Notes: generated by a model not told the origin, from the letters alone. 64,000 bases of DNA from JBLIDK01 sp047632595 (GCA_047632595.1 JBLIDK010000004.1:11373-75372), one strand, 5' to 3'. Counted from the stretch's first letter, positions 7,817 through 17,488 are shown. Translations and numbers: made by a program.

Positions 7817-9000
7817 TGAAAGCACTATTTCTTATCATATTGAGTCTTTTTTCATTGGCTATTTTAGCACAAGAAGACAGCACCAAGTTAAATCAAGATG
7901 CTATTTACAACCGACCATTTATTAATGTTGGCGAAACTAGAACAGCCGTGGGTGGTTACATTGAGGGAAACACCAATTATTTTGTAGAAGATGGAATTAC
8001 GGAGGGTTTTTCAATGGAGTTAAGGCGTTTTAATATCTTCTTGTTTTCACAAATTGGGAAGCGCATAAAACTACTTTCTGAGCTTGAGTTTGAACATGGT
8101 ACTGAAGAAATTGCAATAGAAACGGCCATATTGGACTTTTCAATTGCACAAGGCATTACTTTTAGAGCAGGAATTTTGCTTCCAGCAATAGGAGTGTTTA
8201 ATACCAATCACGATTCACCCAATTGGGGCTTTGTAGAACGACCAATTTCATCAACTGGCATTATTCCTACAACCTTAAGTGAAGTAGGATTTGGTTTTCA
8301 AGGGAAATTATACCCAACTGACCAAGTAATTCTTAGCTACGACGCTTATTTGGTGAATGGTTTAAGAGACAATATTATTCTTAACAATAGCGGTCGTACA
8401 GACATCAGTCAGGGTAAAAGCCCTGAAATGTTCGGAGAAGATAACAACGGTTCTCCGATGTTAAACGGAAGAATAAGCATTGCGAACCGTAATATCGGCG
8501 AAATAGGCTTTTCAACCTATGGCGGAACCTACAATTCGTACCGTTTAGAAGGTGAAGCAGTAGATGTAAATCGTAAGATGTGGTTGTTTGCTGCAGACTT
8601 TTCAACTTCAATAAACAACTTACAAATAATAGGAGAGGTGGTGAAGGCAAAAATTGATGTCCCAACTGCTATTAACGAAATTTACGGAACAGATCAATTA
8701 GGTGGATTTGTAGACTTTACCTACCCAATTTATAAAGGCAAAGTGGGTTGGTTTGAGAACAGTGAAATACAACTTGCTTTGAGAGGGGAGTATGCCGACT
8801 TCAATCAAGGAAACTTCACCACCAACATTAATACTCGCAAAGGCGATGAAAACATGGGTTACGGAGTTGGGTTAAGCTTTTTGCCACAGCCCGGCACTCG
8901 AATCAGAGCCAATTATCGCTACAATCAGGTAACTGATGTCTTGGCAAATCCAGCAGCCAAAATTGCAGGCTTCCAATTTGGGGTAGCTAGTTATTTTTAA
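7816..9000 (+). CDS. Porin (phosphate-selective porin O/P-like, outer-membrane beta-barrel)
   Basis: The 394-aa product has a cleavable signal peptide (to LAQ, about residue 19), then alternating amphipathic strands with GGYIEGNTNYF and LLSELEFEHG segments typical of OprO/P-like and DcaP-like porins in Bacteroidota, and ends in an aromatic residue (SYF), the outer-membrane insertion signature. It is the third gene of the TAATG-coupled operon with the di-haem cytochrome and Rieske protein. The porin probably admits the small substrate or metal complex that the redox proteins act on; the substrate itself is unknown. Confidence 0.8.
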   Translation: MKALFLIILSLFSLAILAQEDSTKLNQDAIYNRPFINVGETRTAVGGYIEGNTNYFVEDGITEGFSMELRRFNIFLFSQIGKRIKLLSELEFEHGTEEIAIETAILDFSIAQGITFRAGILLPAIGVFNTNHDSPNWGFVERPISSTGIIPTTLSEVGFGFQGKLYPTDQVILSYDAYLVNGLRDNIILNNSGRTDISQGKSPEMFGEDNNGSPMLNGRISIANRNIGEIGFSTYGGTYNSYRLEGEAVDVNRKMWLFAADFSTSINNLQIIGEVVKAKIDVPTAINEIYGTDQLGGFVDFTYPIYKGKVGWFENSEIQLALRGEYADFNQGNFTTNINTRKGDENMGYGVGLSFLPQPGTRIRANYRYNQVTDVLANPAAKIAGFQFGVASYF

Positions 9001-9025
9001 TTTCTCAGTTTTTATTGAAAATTTG

Positions 9026-9164
9026 GTCATCCTGAGTGCCTGACTGTAGTGTAACGAAAGGAAGGTGTATCGAAGGGCGTCCAAATTATTTAATGCGGTA
9101 AAAACCTGTGCTTCGATACATCCCTGAAGCTCCTTCGTCGGTCTAGGATTTTCATCAGAATGAC
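9026..9164. repeat. Dispersed palindromic intergenic element with nested inverted repeats
   Basis: The ends GTCATCCTGA (9026-9035) and TCAGAATGAC (9155-9164) are inverted copies with one mismatch. Inside, TGTATCGAAG (9066-9075) and CTTCGATACA (9111-9120) form a perfect inverted pair. A 21-bp stretch at 9100-9120 recurs exactly at 23819-23839. The layout is that of a small non-coding dispersed palindromic repeat. It fills the gap between the convergent porin and symporter genes. Confidence 0.7.
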
Positions 9165-9210
9165 GGTTTTTTGGCTTGTAGCCTGCAGCTCGAGGCTTTT
9201 AGCTTATTTC

Positions 9211-10656
9211 TTATTTCCTACTCACCCCCCAAATCCCTACAAAAGTTAAAAAACCATTCAAAATCAAAATTTCGAAACCAAATTTATAGCCACCTAATAG
9301 TTCAACAGAGTTAGCATTAATGAAGTAACAGATAATCGGAGAAATAATACACACAACCGGTACCCATTTGTCTAGTACTTTACGCTTGCTAAACAGTCCA
9401 AAAGCGAACATGCCCAGTAATGGTCCGTAAGTATATCCTGCTACTTTAAACAACTCCGTAATAATTGCCCCGTCATTTAATTGATTAAACAACAAAATCA
9501 CCAAGAAAAGCACGCCAGAGAAACCAACATGAACCCAAGTTCTCAACTTTACATTCTCGCCTACTCGTTCAAACCCCAAAATATCTATACAAAATGAAGT
9601 AGTTAGTGCCGTTAAAGCAGAATCGGCACTGGAATACGCCGCGGCAATTAATCCCACCACAAACAAGCCACCAATAACCGGAGAAAAATGTTTTAATGCT
9701 AGTAAAGGATACAATTGATCGGTCTTAGTTGGAATTTCTATGCCTAATTGATTGGCATATAAGTAAAGCAAGGCTCCTAATCCCAAAAACAACAGATTCA
9801 CAAAAACCAATACAATGCTAAAGCTGAACATGTTTTTCTGAGCATCGCTAATAGAAGGACAAGCTAAATTTTTCTGCATCATGTCTTGGTCCAAACCAGT
9901 CATTACAATGCAAATAAACATCCCACTAAAAAACTGCTTAAAAAAGTAATTTGGCGACTGCGGATCCCAATAAAACATCTTGGAATAGGATGAGTCTTGA
10001 ACATTAGAAACAATTTCTCCAATACTCCAATTCAACTCCTTCCCAATAAAGAAAATGGTAAAAACCACTGCCAATAGCATAAACAGCGTTTGAAGCGTAT
10101 CCGTATAAATAATGGTCTTAATACCGTTTTTAAAAGTGTACACCCATATTAAGCCAATGGTAACCAATACAGTTAGGTAAAAAGGAATGTTAAACGCATC
10201 AAAAACGGCTAATTGCAGCACTGTAGCAACTAAAAACAGTCTAAATGAAGCGCCAATGACTCTAGAAAGCAAGAAATAAGCCGCTCCGGTCTTGTAACTA
10301 TAAAATCCTAATCGCTCTAATAAATACCCATAAATGGAAGTTAGTTTTAATCGGTAGTAGAGTGGTAAAAGCACCGTTGCAATAACCACATAACCCACCA
10401 AGTAACCAAAAACTACTTGCATGTACGAAAATTGCTCATTTAGTGCACCTACTTTACCTACAACTCCTGGAATTGAAATAAAAGTTACCCCAGAAAGAGA
10501 GGCTCCAATCATTCCGAATGCTACCAAAGGCCAGGGAGCCTTGCGGTTTCCTAAATAAAACGAGGATTTGTCGCTACTTTTGCCCGTGAAGTAGCTAATA
10601 AGTAGTAATAAGACAAAATATCCGACAACAAAAAGGGTTACTATTAAAGGAGTCAT
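9211..10656 (-). CDS. Sodium:solute symporter family (SSS) transporter
   Basis: The 481-aa protein has about 13 hydrophobic segments from residue 5 to the end, starting outside with a short N-terminus. Family landmarks include GKSSDKSSFYLGNRKAPWP after TM1 and GASLSGVTFISIPG in TM2, and the segment AAYSSADSALTALTTSF carries the small-residue and Ser pattern of the sodium site. The SSS family drives uptake of sugars, amino acids, sialic acid or carboxylates with Na+; nothing in the neighbourhood shows which. It is transcribed divergently from recR. Confidence 0.9.
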   Translation of the reverse strand: MTPLIVTLFVVGYFVLLLLISYFTGKSSDKSSFYLGNRKAPWPLVAFGMIGASLSGVTFISIPGVVGKVGALNEQFSYMQVVFGYLVGYVVIATVLLPLYYRLKLTSIYGYLLERLGFYSYKTGAAYFLLSRVIGASFRLFLVATVLQLAVFDAFNIPFYLTVLVTIGLIWVYTFKNGIKTIIYTDTLQTLFMLLAVVFTIFFIGKELNWSIGEIVSNVQDSSYSKMFYWDPQSPNYFFKQFFSGMFICIVMTGLDQDMMQKNLACPSISDAQKNMFSFSIVLVFVNLLFLGLGALLYLYANQLGIEIPTKTDQLYPLLALKHFSPVIGGLFVVGLIAAAYSSADSALTALTTSFCIDILGFERVGENVKLRTWVHVGFSGVLFLVILLFNQLNDGAIITELFKVAGYTYGPLLGMFAFGLFSKRKVLDKWVPVVCIISPIICYFINANSVELLGGYKFGFEILILNGFLTFVGIWGVSRK

Positions 10657-10725
10657 AAAAAATATTTTTCGAAACTACTAAGAATTGATGGGAAAGGGTA
10701 AATCTAAATTTTAACTTCGCACAAG

Positions 10726-11343
10726 ATGAACTTGAGTTCAAAAATATTAGAACAAGCGGTAGATGAGTTTGCCAAGTTGCCTGGAGTGGGGAGCAGAACT
10801 GCTTTGCGATTGGTTTTGCACCTGCTAAAACAGTCGCCCCAAGAGGTGGAAAACTTTGGTTTAATTCTTCAAAACTTGAAGAAAGACATTCACGTTTGCA
10901 AAATATGCTTCAATATTGCCGATTCTAGCACCTGCGAAATCTGTGCAAACCGAAGTAGAAAAAAAGAAATTATCTGTGTGGTACAAGATATTCGTGATGT
11001 AATGGCAATTGAACAAACCAGTCAATACAATGGTACTTTTCATGTATTGGGTGGCTTAATTTCGCCAATGGACAGTGTTGGACCTTCAGATTTGGCAATT
11101 GAGCCTTTAATTGAGCGAGTAAAAAACAACGAGGTAAAAGAAATTATTTTAGCATTAAGTGCTACAATGGAGGGAGATACAACCATTTTTTATCTCTATA
11201 AAAAACTCCAACCTTTTAACATATTAATAAGCACCATTGCACGCGGCATTGCTATTGGTGGCGAACTTGAATATACTGATGAGGTTACTTTAGCTCGATC
11301 TATCGCGACTAGAATTCCCTACGAAAACAATTTAAAAGGCTAA
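10726..11343 (+). CDS. recR: Recombination protein RecR
   Basis: The 205-aa protein has the expected order: helix-hairpin-helix ([17 protein letters not shown], about 17-35), a C4 zinc finger ([16 protein letters not shown]), and a Toprim domain with [14 protein letters not shown] and [13 protein letters not shown]. RecR works with RecF/RecO to load RecA on gapped DNA. A TAACTTCG -7-like element at 10712-10719 suggests transcription starting close to the ATG. The stop codon overlaps the start of the next gene (TAATG). Confidence 0.96.
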   Translation: MNLSSKILEQAVDEFAKLPGVGSRTALRLVLHLLKQSPQEVENFGLILQNLKKDIHVCKICFNIADSSTCEICANRSRKKEIICVVQDIRDVMAIEQTSQYNGTFHVLGGLISPMDSVGPSDLAIEPLIERVKNNEVKEIILALSATMEGDTTIFYLYKKLQPFNILISTIARGIAIGGELEYTDEVTLARSIATRIPYENNLKG

Positions 11344-13349
11344 TGGGCGAAGAACAATCTAAATCCGTCCAACCAACTATGAAATTATCTGTCATCATAG
11401 TTAACTACAACGTGAAGTTCTTTTTAGAGCAAACATTACGCTCGGTACGCAAGGCAGTGCGCAATATTGACGCAGAAGTGTGGGTAGTAGATAACAATTC
11501 AGTAGACGGCTCTTTAGCTATGCTTGAAGATAAGTTTCCGGAAGTGAAGCTCATAGCCAACAAAGACAATACTGGCTTCTCAAAAGCAAACAACCAAGCC
11601 ATTCGCGAGTCAAAAGGGGAGTATGTGCTTTTGCTAAACCCCGATACCGTTGTTCAAGAAGATACTTTTGAAAAGTGCATTCAGTTTATGGATTCGCACG
11701 AAGATGCCGGAGCTTTAGGAGTTAAAATGCTGGATGGGAAGGGTAAATTTTTACCTGAATCTAAGCGTGGTTTACCTACTCCGAGTGTGGCTTTTTATAA
11801 AATATTCGGACTTTCAAAACTCTTCCCAAAATCTAAAACATTTGGGCAATACCATCTTAAATATTTGCCAATGAACGAGGTAAATGTGGTTGACGTATTA
11901 AGTGGTGCCTTTATGTTTATGCGTAAGGCCTGTTTAGACAAATGTGGCTTGCTTGATGAGCAGTTTTTTATGTACGGAGAGGACATTGATTTAAGTTATC
12001 GTATCACAAAATCTGGCTATAAGAATTACTACTTTCCCGAAACGCAAATAATTCATTATAAGGGAGAAAGTACTAAGAAAAGCAGCGTAAACTATGTGTT
12101 TGTTTTTTATAGGGCAATGGCAATTTTTGCTAAAAAACACTTTAGTGCCAAACGTGCAAATTCGTTTGCTTTACTTATCAATTTAGCAATTTATTTACGT
12201 GCAACTTGGGCAGTTTTAGGTCGAGTGTTAAACCGTTTGGCTTTTCCAATTTTAGACTCGGTAATGCTCTACGGTGGACTGTATTTCTTGAAATTGTACT
12301 GGGAAAATAACCACAAATATGTATCAGAGCCTTACTCAATTGAGTTCTTAACCATCGCTGCTCCTTCGTACATCTTGCTTTGGTTAACTGGTATATTCTT
12401 AGCTGGAGGTTATGATAGGCCCTTAAAAATGTCGCGCATATGGCGTGGACTAATTTTAGGCACGTTGGCAATCATCATCATGTATGCTTTTATCAGCTTA
12501 GATTATCGATTTAGTCGAGCGTTGGTATTACTTGGCTCATTCTGGGCATTTATAGCTGTAACGCTTTCGCGGATGGTCTACAACTTTATAAAAAGTGGAA
12601 CCTTCAATGTTGATAGTACTACAACGCATCGTGTGGTAATTGTTGGAAGCAAGTATGAGGGAAGCAGAGTGCTAAACCTAATGCAGCAAGTAAATAACAA
12701 AATGAATTTTATTGGATTCATTTATCCTTATACCAGCGAAGACCACGACAAAGAGGAATTTGTTGGGAACGTTAGCCAGTTGAATGATATCTGCACCGTT
12801 TACAACATCAATGAAATCATTTTTTGTAATAAAGACATTCCATCCACAGACATCATTTCCATCATGTCGAATTTAGAAATTAAAGACATGGAATATAAAA
12901 TTGTCCCAGATGAAGGAAGCTTTATTATTGGCAGTAATTCAACCGATGCGGCTGGAAGTTTATACTCAATTGAGATTAAGTTGAGTATAACAGATGTGGT
13001 TTACAAACGCGCAAAACGAATTTTAGACAGTGTAATCTGCTTGTATTTGCTAGTAACACTTCCGCTTAACTTATTTATAATTAAAAAACCGTTTGGCCTA
13101 TTAAGCAATTGGTTTGCAGTGTTTTTTGGCAAAAAATCGTGGGTAGGTTTCGACTTAAATAATGATTTACAAGACAATTTACTACCAACAATTAAGTCAG
13201 GGGTATTAAATCCATCAGATGCATTAGAAGAAGTTTCGCTTAATCCACAAACAAGAGCTCGCTTAAACATGTTGTACGCTCGACATTACAAGCCAGAAAA
13301 TGACTTAATCATAATTTACAAAGGCTATCGCCAACTTGGTCGCAGATAA
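11343..13349 (+). CDS. Family 2 glycosyltransferase fused to a WcaJ-like region with a degenerate sugar-phosphotransferase segment
   Basis: Of 668 aa, about 13-250 form a GT2 domain (LSVIIVNYNVKFFLEQTL, VVDNNSVDGS, LLNPDTVVQED, MYGEDIDLSYR). Then come several transmembrane helices (about 280-410), a Rossmann-like CoA-binding segment (HRVVIVGSKYEGSRV, as in WcaJ/PglC-type initiating transferases), and a C-terminal part that aligns with the bacterial sugar transferase domain: KRILDSVICLYLLVTLPLN in place of KRxxDxxxS, WVGFD where the family has LVGPRP, and a final YKPENDLIIIYKGYRQLG. The catalytic Arg-Pro pair is absent, so the phosphotransferase part is probably inactive or structural. Its start overlaps recR by one base. 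Lipid-linked or surface polysaccharide synthesis is the likely role. Confidence 0.8.
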   Translation: MGEEQSKSVQPTMKLSVIIVNYNVKFFLEQTLRSVRKAVRNIDAEVWVVDNNSVDGSLAMLEDKFPEVKLIANKDNTGFSKANNQAIRESKGEYVLLLNPDTVVQEDTFEKCIQFMDSHEDAGALGVKMLDGKGKFLPESKRGLPTPSVAFYKIFGLSKLFPKSKTFGQYHLKYLPMNEVNVVDVLSGAFMFMRKACLDKCGLLDEQFFMYGEDIDLSYRITKSGYKNYYFPETQIIHYKGESTKKSSVNYVFVFYRAMAIFAKKHFSAKRANSFALLINLAIYLRATWAVLGRVLNRLAFPILDSVMLYGGLYFLKLYWENNHKYVSEPYSIEFLTIAAPSYILLWLTGIFLAGGYDRPLKMSRIWRGLILGTLAIIIMYAFISLDYRFSRALVLLGSFWAFIAVTLSRMVYNFIKSGTFNVDSTTTHRVVIVGSKYEGSRVLNLMQQVNNKMNFIGFIYPYTSEDHDKEEFVGNVSQLNDICTVYNINEIIFCNKDIPSTDIISIMSNLEIKDMEYKIVPDEGSFIIGSNSTDAAGSLYSIEIKLSITDVVYKRAKRILDSVICLYLLVTLPLNLFIIKKPFGLLSNWFAVFFGKKSWVGFDLNNDLQDNLLPTIKSGVLNPSDALEEVSLNPQTRARLNMLYARHYKPENDLIIIYKGYRQLGRR

Positions 13350-13355
13350 TTATTT

Positions 13356-14216
13356 ATGAAATACACCCTTATAATTGCCCTTATGTTTTTCTTCACAAAT
13401 TCCATTGCTGGAAAAATCAAAATTCAAAAAGACCTTAACTACGTTGCCCCAACATTTAAAGATTTTGATCTTAAAAAGCACAAGTTAGATGTCTATTACC
13501 CCGAAAACTCAGAAAAAGTTCGTGATGTAATAGTATTTATTCATGGCGGTGGCTGGGAAAAAGGTCAGAAAGAAAGCTACAAGTGGATGGGGCGTAAATG
13601 GGCTAAAAAAGGAAAAGTAGCAGTTATAATTAACTATCGCTTAGCACCTGGAATTGATTATACAGGCATGATGAGAGACGGAGCAAGAGCACTCAACTGG
13701 ATTTATGAAAACATTGGTTATTATGGAGGAAACAGAGATCGTATATTCGTTTCAGGACACAGTGCAGGTGGTCATTTGGCAGCATTACTAGCTTATGATA
13801 AACAATATTTTGAATCGCTAAACTCGAAAAACCCAGTACATGGTGCGGTTTTAATAGATGCTTTTGGACTAAACTTATTCAACTATCTAAAGGAAATTCA
13901 CAAACCAGAATACGCTAAGAAGTACGACTTCTATAAAACATTTACAGACAACGAATTGGAATGGCAAAAAGCTACTCCGGCGAATTACATTGGTAGGAGA
14001 GATGTGCCCGTTTTTGTGGCCATGGGAGGTAAAACTTATCCAGGCATAAAATTGGGGACCGCTCGCTTTATGGAAGGCTTAAAAGGTCCTTTAAATGACT
14101 CTTATTATATCTATCACGAGTTTCCAAAAAAGCGCCATGTTCCAATGGTTACTCAAATGTTACGGTCAAAAAACTCGATGTATTCAAAAATTGAGTCCTT
14201 TATGCTTTCAAATTAG
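13356..14216 (+). CDS. Secreted alpha/beta-hydrolase (esterase)
   Basis: The 286-aa protein has a signal peptide (about 1-19, ending NSIAG) and an esterase of the hormone-sensitive-lipase / kynurenine-formamidase-like type: the oxyanion motif HGGGW (63-67), the nucleophile Ser136 in SGHSAGGHLAAL, and a C-terminal His in KKRHVPM. It begins 6 bp after the glycosyltransferase, so it may be co-transcribed, perhaps removing acyl groups from an exported glycan (inference). Its 3' end overlaps the convergent nuclease-fold gene by nine bases. Confidence 0.85.
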   Translation: MKYTLIIALMFFFTNSIAGKIKIQKDLNYVAPTFKDFDLKKHKLDVYYPENSEKVRDVIVFIHGGGWEKGQKESYKWMGRKWAKKGKVAVIINYRLAPGIDYTGMMRDGARALNWIYENIGYYGGNRDRIFVSGHSAGGHLAALLAYDKQYFESLNSKNPVHGAVLIDAFGLNLFNYLKEIHKPEYAKKYDFYKTFTDNELEWQKATPANYIGRRDVPVFVAMGGKTYPGIKLGTARFMEGLKGPLNDSYYIYHEFPKKRHVPMVTQMLRSKNSMYSKIESFMLSN

Positions 14217-14666
14217 CGCAGTATAAGCCGGAAGGTCATCCAGAATAGTATAATCACCTTTTTCATGATCAATTTTGCACACCAAATGCATTAAACCATT
14301 GCTAATAACCAAGTAAGGTGCTTTTATTTTGGTATTATACATAGCGGCTTGGTCAAACACGTTTTGTTTTAGCTTTACGGATGGAGCTTTGCACTCAACC
14401 AATACCAATGCTTCGCCTTGCGAGTTGTAGCAAATAATATCGCTACGTTTTTGTTGTTTATTGTAGGATAAACCACCTTCACATTTAATTAAATTCTTAG
14501 GGTACTTTTTATTTTCTATAAAAAAGTGCAGAACATTTTGACGAACCCATTCCTCGGGAGTTAAAAGAATTTCTTTCTTCCTTAAAATATCAAAAACATA
14601 CTCGTTCCCATCTTTGATACGGATATCAAGATTAAATTGAGGCAGGTTTAAGGGAACTCGGTTCAT
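14208..14666 (-). CDS. Type I restriction HsdR N-terminal-like (PD-(D/E)XK) protein
   Basis: The 152-aa protein, counted from the ATG at 14666 (MNRVPLNLPQ), is a stand-alone HSDR_N_2-type domain. It shows LLTPEEWVRQNVLHFF followed by the nuclease-fold core: Asp in KRSDIICY, then LVLVECKAP with the Glu-x-Lys pair. The helicase and translocase parts of a real HsdR are absent, and there is no hsdM or hsdS. Such short proteins are widespread and uncharacterised in Bacteroidota. An upstream ATG at 14702 and a start at 14708 are possible but add sequence unlike the family. Confidence 0.8.
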   Translation of the reverse strand: MNRVPLNLPQFNLDIRIKDGNEYVFDILRKKEILLTPEEWVRQNVLHFFIENKKYPKNLIKCEGGLSYNKQQKRSDIICYNSQGEALVLVECKAPSVKLKQNVFDQAAMYNTKIKAPYLVISNGLMHLVCKIDHEKGDYTILDDLPAYTALI

Positions 14667-14915
14667 TTGGCTGCAATTTATTAAATAAGTTGGGAAGGGC
14701 ATATACATTAAAGAATAGTAAACCAGCCATCAGCTTTTGGTTGAAGGTAATTATTCAATGTTAGAAGAGTTATGATGGATTAAAAATTACTAATCATAAC
14801 ATATAAGAGAATTATCTAGCAAGTCATCTTCGCATAGATTAGTAATAAGTTATTAACTTAGATAAATCCTTGTTATTAAATTGAGTTATGAACTCACCTC
14901 TAAAAGCTATTTGGA

Positions 14916-15869
14916 ATGAAATTTATACAAATTATTTGTTCAGTATTTTTCTTTTGTATTGGGTTTATAAATGTAACAGCCCAAAATATTCAGGTTGATT
15001 CAATAAACATTAAACCGCATTATTATTTTGGAGTTTTTGATTATCATGGTTTTGATCTCCACTCTTTTGTTTCAATAAACGGAACTAGTTGCGCTCTTGA
15101 TTCTTTTGAATTAAATGAAAAGCATGATACACTTAGAATTAATGCTTACTATTCTGCTACGAACTCTGTTGATACGTGTATAAAAGTTGATTCATTTAGT
15201 TATTGTTTTAAAGACTCTGGTACTAAAAATATTGTTTTTAATGCCATTACACCAACGGATACTTCAAGTGATAGTATAAGTGTTTATGTTGACAGGTTTA
15301 CCTATGTAGATAGTTTAAAAATTGCCCCAGCAACACCACGAATTGGTCAAAATATCAATATGGTTGGCTATTTCCGTTTTGGTGCATCACCTGCTTACTT
15401 AGATTCTGTTACAAAAAGATTTTATAACGATAGTCTTATTATACATACTTATTTTTCAGCTGGTAATGCTACGTCAATCTCTTATAGAACTGATTCAATT
15501 TTACTTGAAATAACAAAAAAAGGGATTTATAATTTGACATTATTTACTCATTATCAAGTTGAAAATGATTCAACTTATGATTTTATTTCATTTGAGGTAT
15601 TTGAAAGCAATTCTGTGGAGAATCGTAACAAATTAGATTTTGAGATTTTTCCAAATCCTGTTAAAGAGGTACTTACTATAAAGCTATCAGAAGAATCTCA
15701 ACACTTTAGTTGGAAAATCAGAACCATAGATGGTAGATTGGTTAGTTCTGGTCTGAACTCCAAAAACCTAGATTACAATATTGATGTAAGTGAACTGAAA
15801 TCTGGGCACTATTTTCTTGAGGTGATAGGAGAAAGTGGAAGTACCACTAAAGGGTTTGTGAAAGAGTAA
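14916..15869 (+). CDS. Secreted protein with T9SS type A sorting domain
   Basis: The 317-aa protein has a signal peptide (about 1-22, ending VTAQ) and an N-terminal beta-rich region of two similar blocks (SINIKPHYYFGVFDYHG and later YFRFGASPAYLDS) with no family I recognise. The last 75 residues form a type A T9SS signal: FEIFPNPVKEVLTIKL, an inner TIDGRLVSSG turn, and the end GHYFLEVIGESGSTTKGFVKE. It should therefore cross the outer membrane through the T9SS. It stands alone between two long non-coding gaps. Confidence 0.85.
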   Translation: MKFIQIICSVFFFCIGFINVTAQNIQVDSINIKPHYYFGVFDYHGFDLHSFVSINGTSCALDSFELNEKHDTLRINAYYSATNSVDTCIKVDSFSYCFKDSGTKNIVFNAITPTDTSSDSISVYVDRFTYVDSLKIAPATPRIGQNINMVGYFRFGASPAYLDSVTKRFYNDSLIIHTYFSAGNATSISYRTDSILLEITKKGIYNLTLFTHYQVENDSTYDFISFEVFESNSVENRNKLDFEIFPNPVKEVLTIKLSEESQHFSWKIRTIDGRLVSSGLNSKNLDYNIDVSELKSGHYFLEVIGESGSTTKGFVKE

Positions 15870-16349
15870 TATTAGGCAGCCTTAGTCTGACTGAGATTGA
15901 ATTCATTAAAGAAAAATAAACCAGTCATAGAGATTCGACACAAAATCGGCCTTTTAAATTTTTGTTAGTTATTCTAGCGGAATGTAACGCCCGAAGGCTC
16001 TAAATATTTGAACTAGAAAAAGTGCCAAAAGAGCAAAGTATGATTATTTGTTGCATAAGTTGATTAAATTAACTGAGTGAACCATAGCTTATGTTTAGAG
16101 AGTGGAATGAAGCGTAGAAGAACTTCAAAAATTTAAGCAGCCTTGAATTTTTTGATTACTTTTTGTTTTAAGACAAAAAGTAATTGCCCTCGCGGCACGA
16201 GCGATTGTGATGTATAGAAAAATTTGAAAAGTTAGTTATAGTATAAACATTAGTTAAAAGTCTTTGTGTCCTTAATGACTTTGTGGTTTTATTTTAATTT
16301 GTTGAAATCTAAATTAGAAACTACCTTATAATTTTATCAAATTTGAACC
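15870..16349. other. Non-coding gap with a perfect hairpin repeat
   Basis: No convincing ORF is present in this 480-bp gap. It contains one strong inverted repeat (16156-16183, listed separately) followed by GC-richer bases (CCCTCGCGGCACGAGCG), and a stretch CTTTGTGTCCTTAATGACTTTGTGG near 16261-16290 of a kind often seen in Bacteroidota intergenic regions. The holA start lies at its right edge. Confidence 0.6.
16156..16183. repeat. Perfect 11-bp inverted repeat (hairpin)
   Basis: TTACTTTTTGT and ACAAAAAGTAA are exact reverse complements separated by six bases. The stem is AT-rich with no following T-run of its own, so it is more likely the core of a dispersed intergenic repeat than a classical terminator. 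Confidence 0.7.
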
Positions 16350-17351
16350 ATGTCAGCAGATGTTGTTTTAAAAGAATTAAAAGCCAAAAAGTACAAGCCA
16401 ATTTATTTTTTGCAAGGGGAGGAGACCTACTTCATAGACCAAATAAGTGATTACATTGAAGACAACATTCTAAACGAGGCAGAACGAGGCTTTAATCAAA
16501 GCATATTCTACGGAGAAGACAGCGACGTGCAGTCTATTATAAACTCCGCTAAGCGTTTTCCAATGATGAGCGAGTACCAAGTAATCATTGTGAAAGAAGC
16601 ACAACGACTAAAAGGCATCGAGAAATTCGAATCCTACTTTGAAAATCCACAACCACAAACCATTTTATGTATCTGCTACAAAGAGAAAAAGCTTGATGGA
16701 AGGAAGAAAACAGGTAAAATAGTCGCCAAAAATGGTGTTTTAGTCACTTTAGACCGAATTAAAGAAGAAAAAGTAAGCGCTTGGATCACCAACTACATCC
16801 AAAACAAGGGATTCAAAATACAGCCGCAGGTTTCTCAGTTAATGTCGGAGTGCTTAGGAAACAAGCTAAGCGTAGTTTCAAACGAACTGGATAAATTGAT
16901 CATTTCTTTAAACGAAGGCGAGGATATCACAGCTCAGACCGTTGAAAAGAACATTGGCATCAGTAAAGACTATAATGTTTTTGAGTTAAACAAAGCAATT
17001 GGCTTACGCGATAAAGTGAAAGTATACCAAATTGTTGATTACATGGTGAAGCATGAGAAAGCCAATCCGTTTTTAATGATACTAGGAGCGATGAACAGTT
17101 ACTTTTCTAAGATAATGCTAGCACACTATAGTCCAGATAAATCTTCGGCTGGTATAGCACGTGTAATTGGTATACCGCCATTTTTTGCAGGAGAATATTT
17201 AACGGCGATGAAACATTACAACTTAGAACGAATTTCTAAAGTGTATGATTTACTGTATACCTATAATGCTAGGAATAATGGGTATGAAAATGCGAATACT
17301 TCGAGTGGTGATTTGCTAAGGGAAATGACGTTTAAAGTACTAAACTGCTAA
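16350..17351 (+). CDS. holA: DNA polymerase III delta subunit
   Basis: The 333-aa protein is the clamp-loader delta subunit that opens the sliding clamp. The N-terminus YKPIYFLQGEETYFIDQISDYI is the diagnostic block (FLxGxExxF/Y), followed by RFPMMSEYQVIIVKEAQ and the domain II and III regions ending in GDLLREMTFKVL. The length is typical. The gene is monocistronic here, convergent with rpsA. Confidence 0.94.
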   Translation: MSADVVLKELKAKKYKPIYFLQGEETYFIDQISDYIEDNILNEAERGFNQSIFYGEDSDVQSIINSAKRFPMMSEYQVIIVKEAQRLKGIEKFESYFENPQPQTILCICYKEKKLDGRKKTGKIVAKNGVLVTLDRIKEEKVSAWITNYIQNKGFKIQPQVSQLMSECLGNKLSVVSNELDKLIISLNEGEDITAQTVEKNIGISKDYNVFELNKAIGLRDKVKVYQIVDYMVKHEKANPFLMILGAMNSYFSKIMLAHYSPDKSSAGIARVIGIPPFFAGEYLTAMKHYNLERISKVYDLLYTYNARNNGYENANTSSGDLLREMTFKVLNC

Positions 17352-17437
17352 TTTTATCTTTATAGTTACTCTTTGTGTAACTCAGTGCAACCTTTGCGTG
17401 CTTTGTGTTTAAATAAGTGAACATTGTAGTAACAAAA

Positions 17438-17466
17438 AACCCCGTAACGATTTCTCGCACGGGGTT
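17438..17466 (-). terminator. Rho-independent terminator of rpsA
   Basis: On the minus strand AACCCCGT and ACGGGGTT form an 8-bp stem around a 13-base loop, followed by a T-run (complement of 17431-17439). It lies 22 bp after the rpsA stop, in the right orientation. Confidence 0.85.
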
Positions 17467-17488
17467 CTTAAAGTTATTGGAATAAAAA

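Noticed and set aside
14208..14666. A type I restriction-modification system
   Set aside because: Only a stand-alone HsdR-N-like domain is present; no helicase, methylase or specificity gene lies nearby.
16156..16183. Rho-independent terminator
   Set aside because: The stem is AT-rich, no independent T-run follows, and it is about 290 bp from the nearest upstream stop codon.
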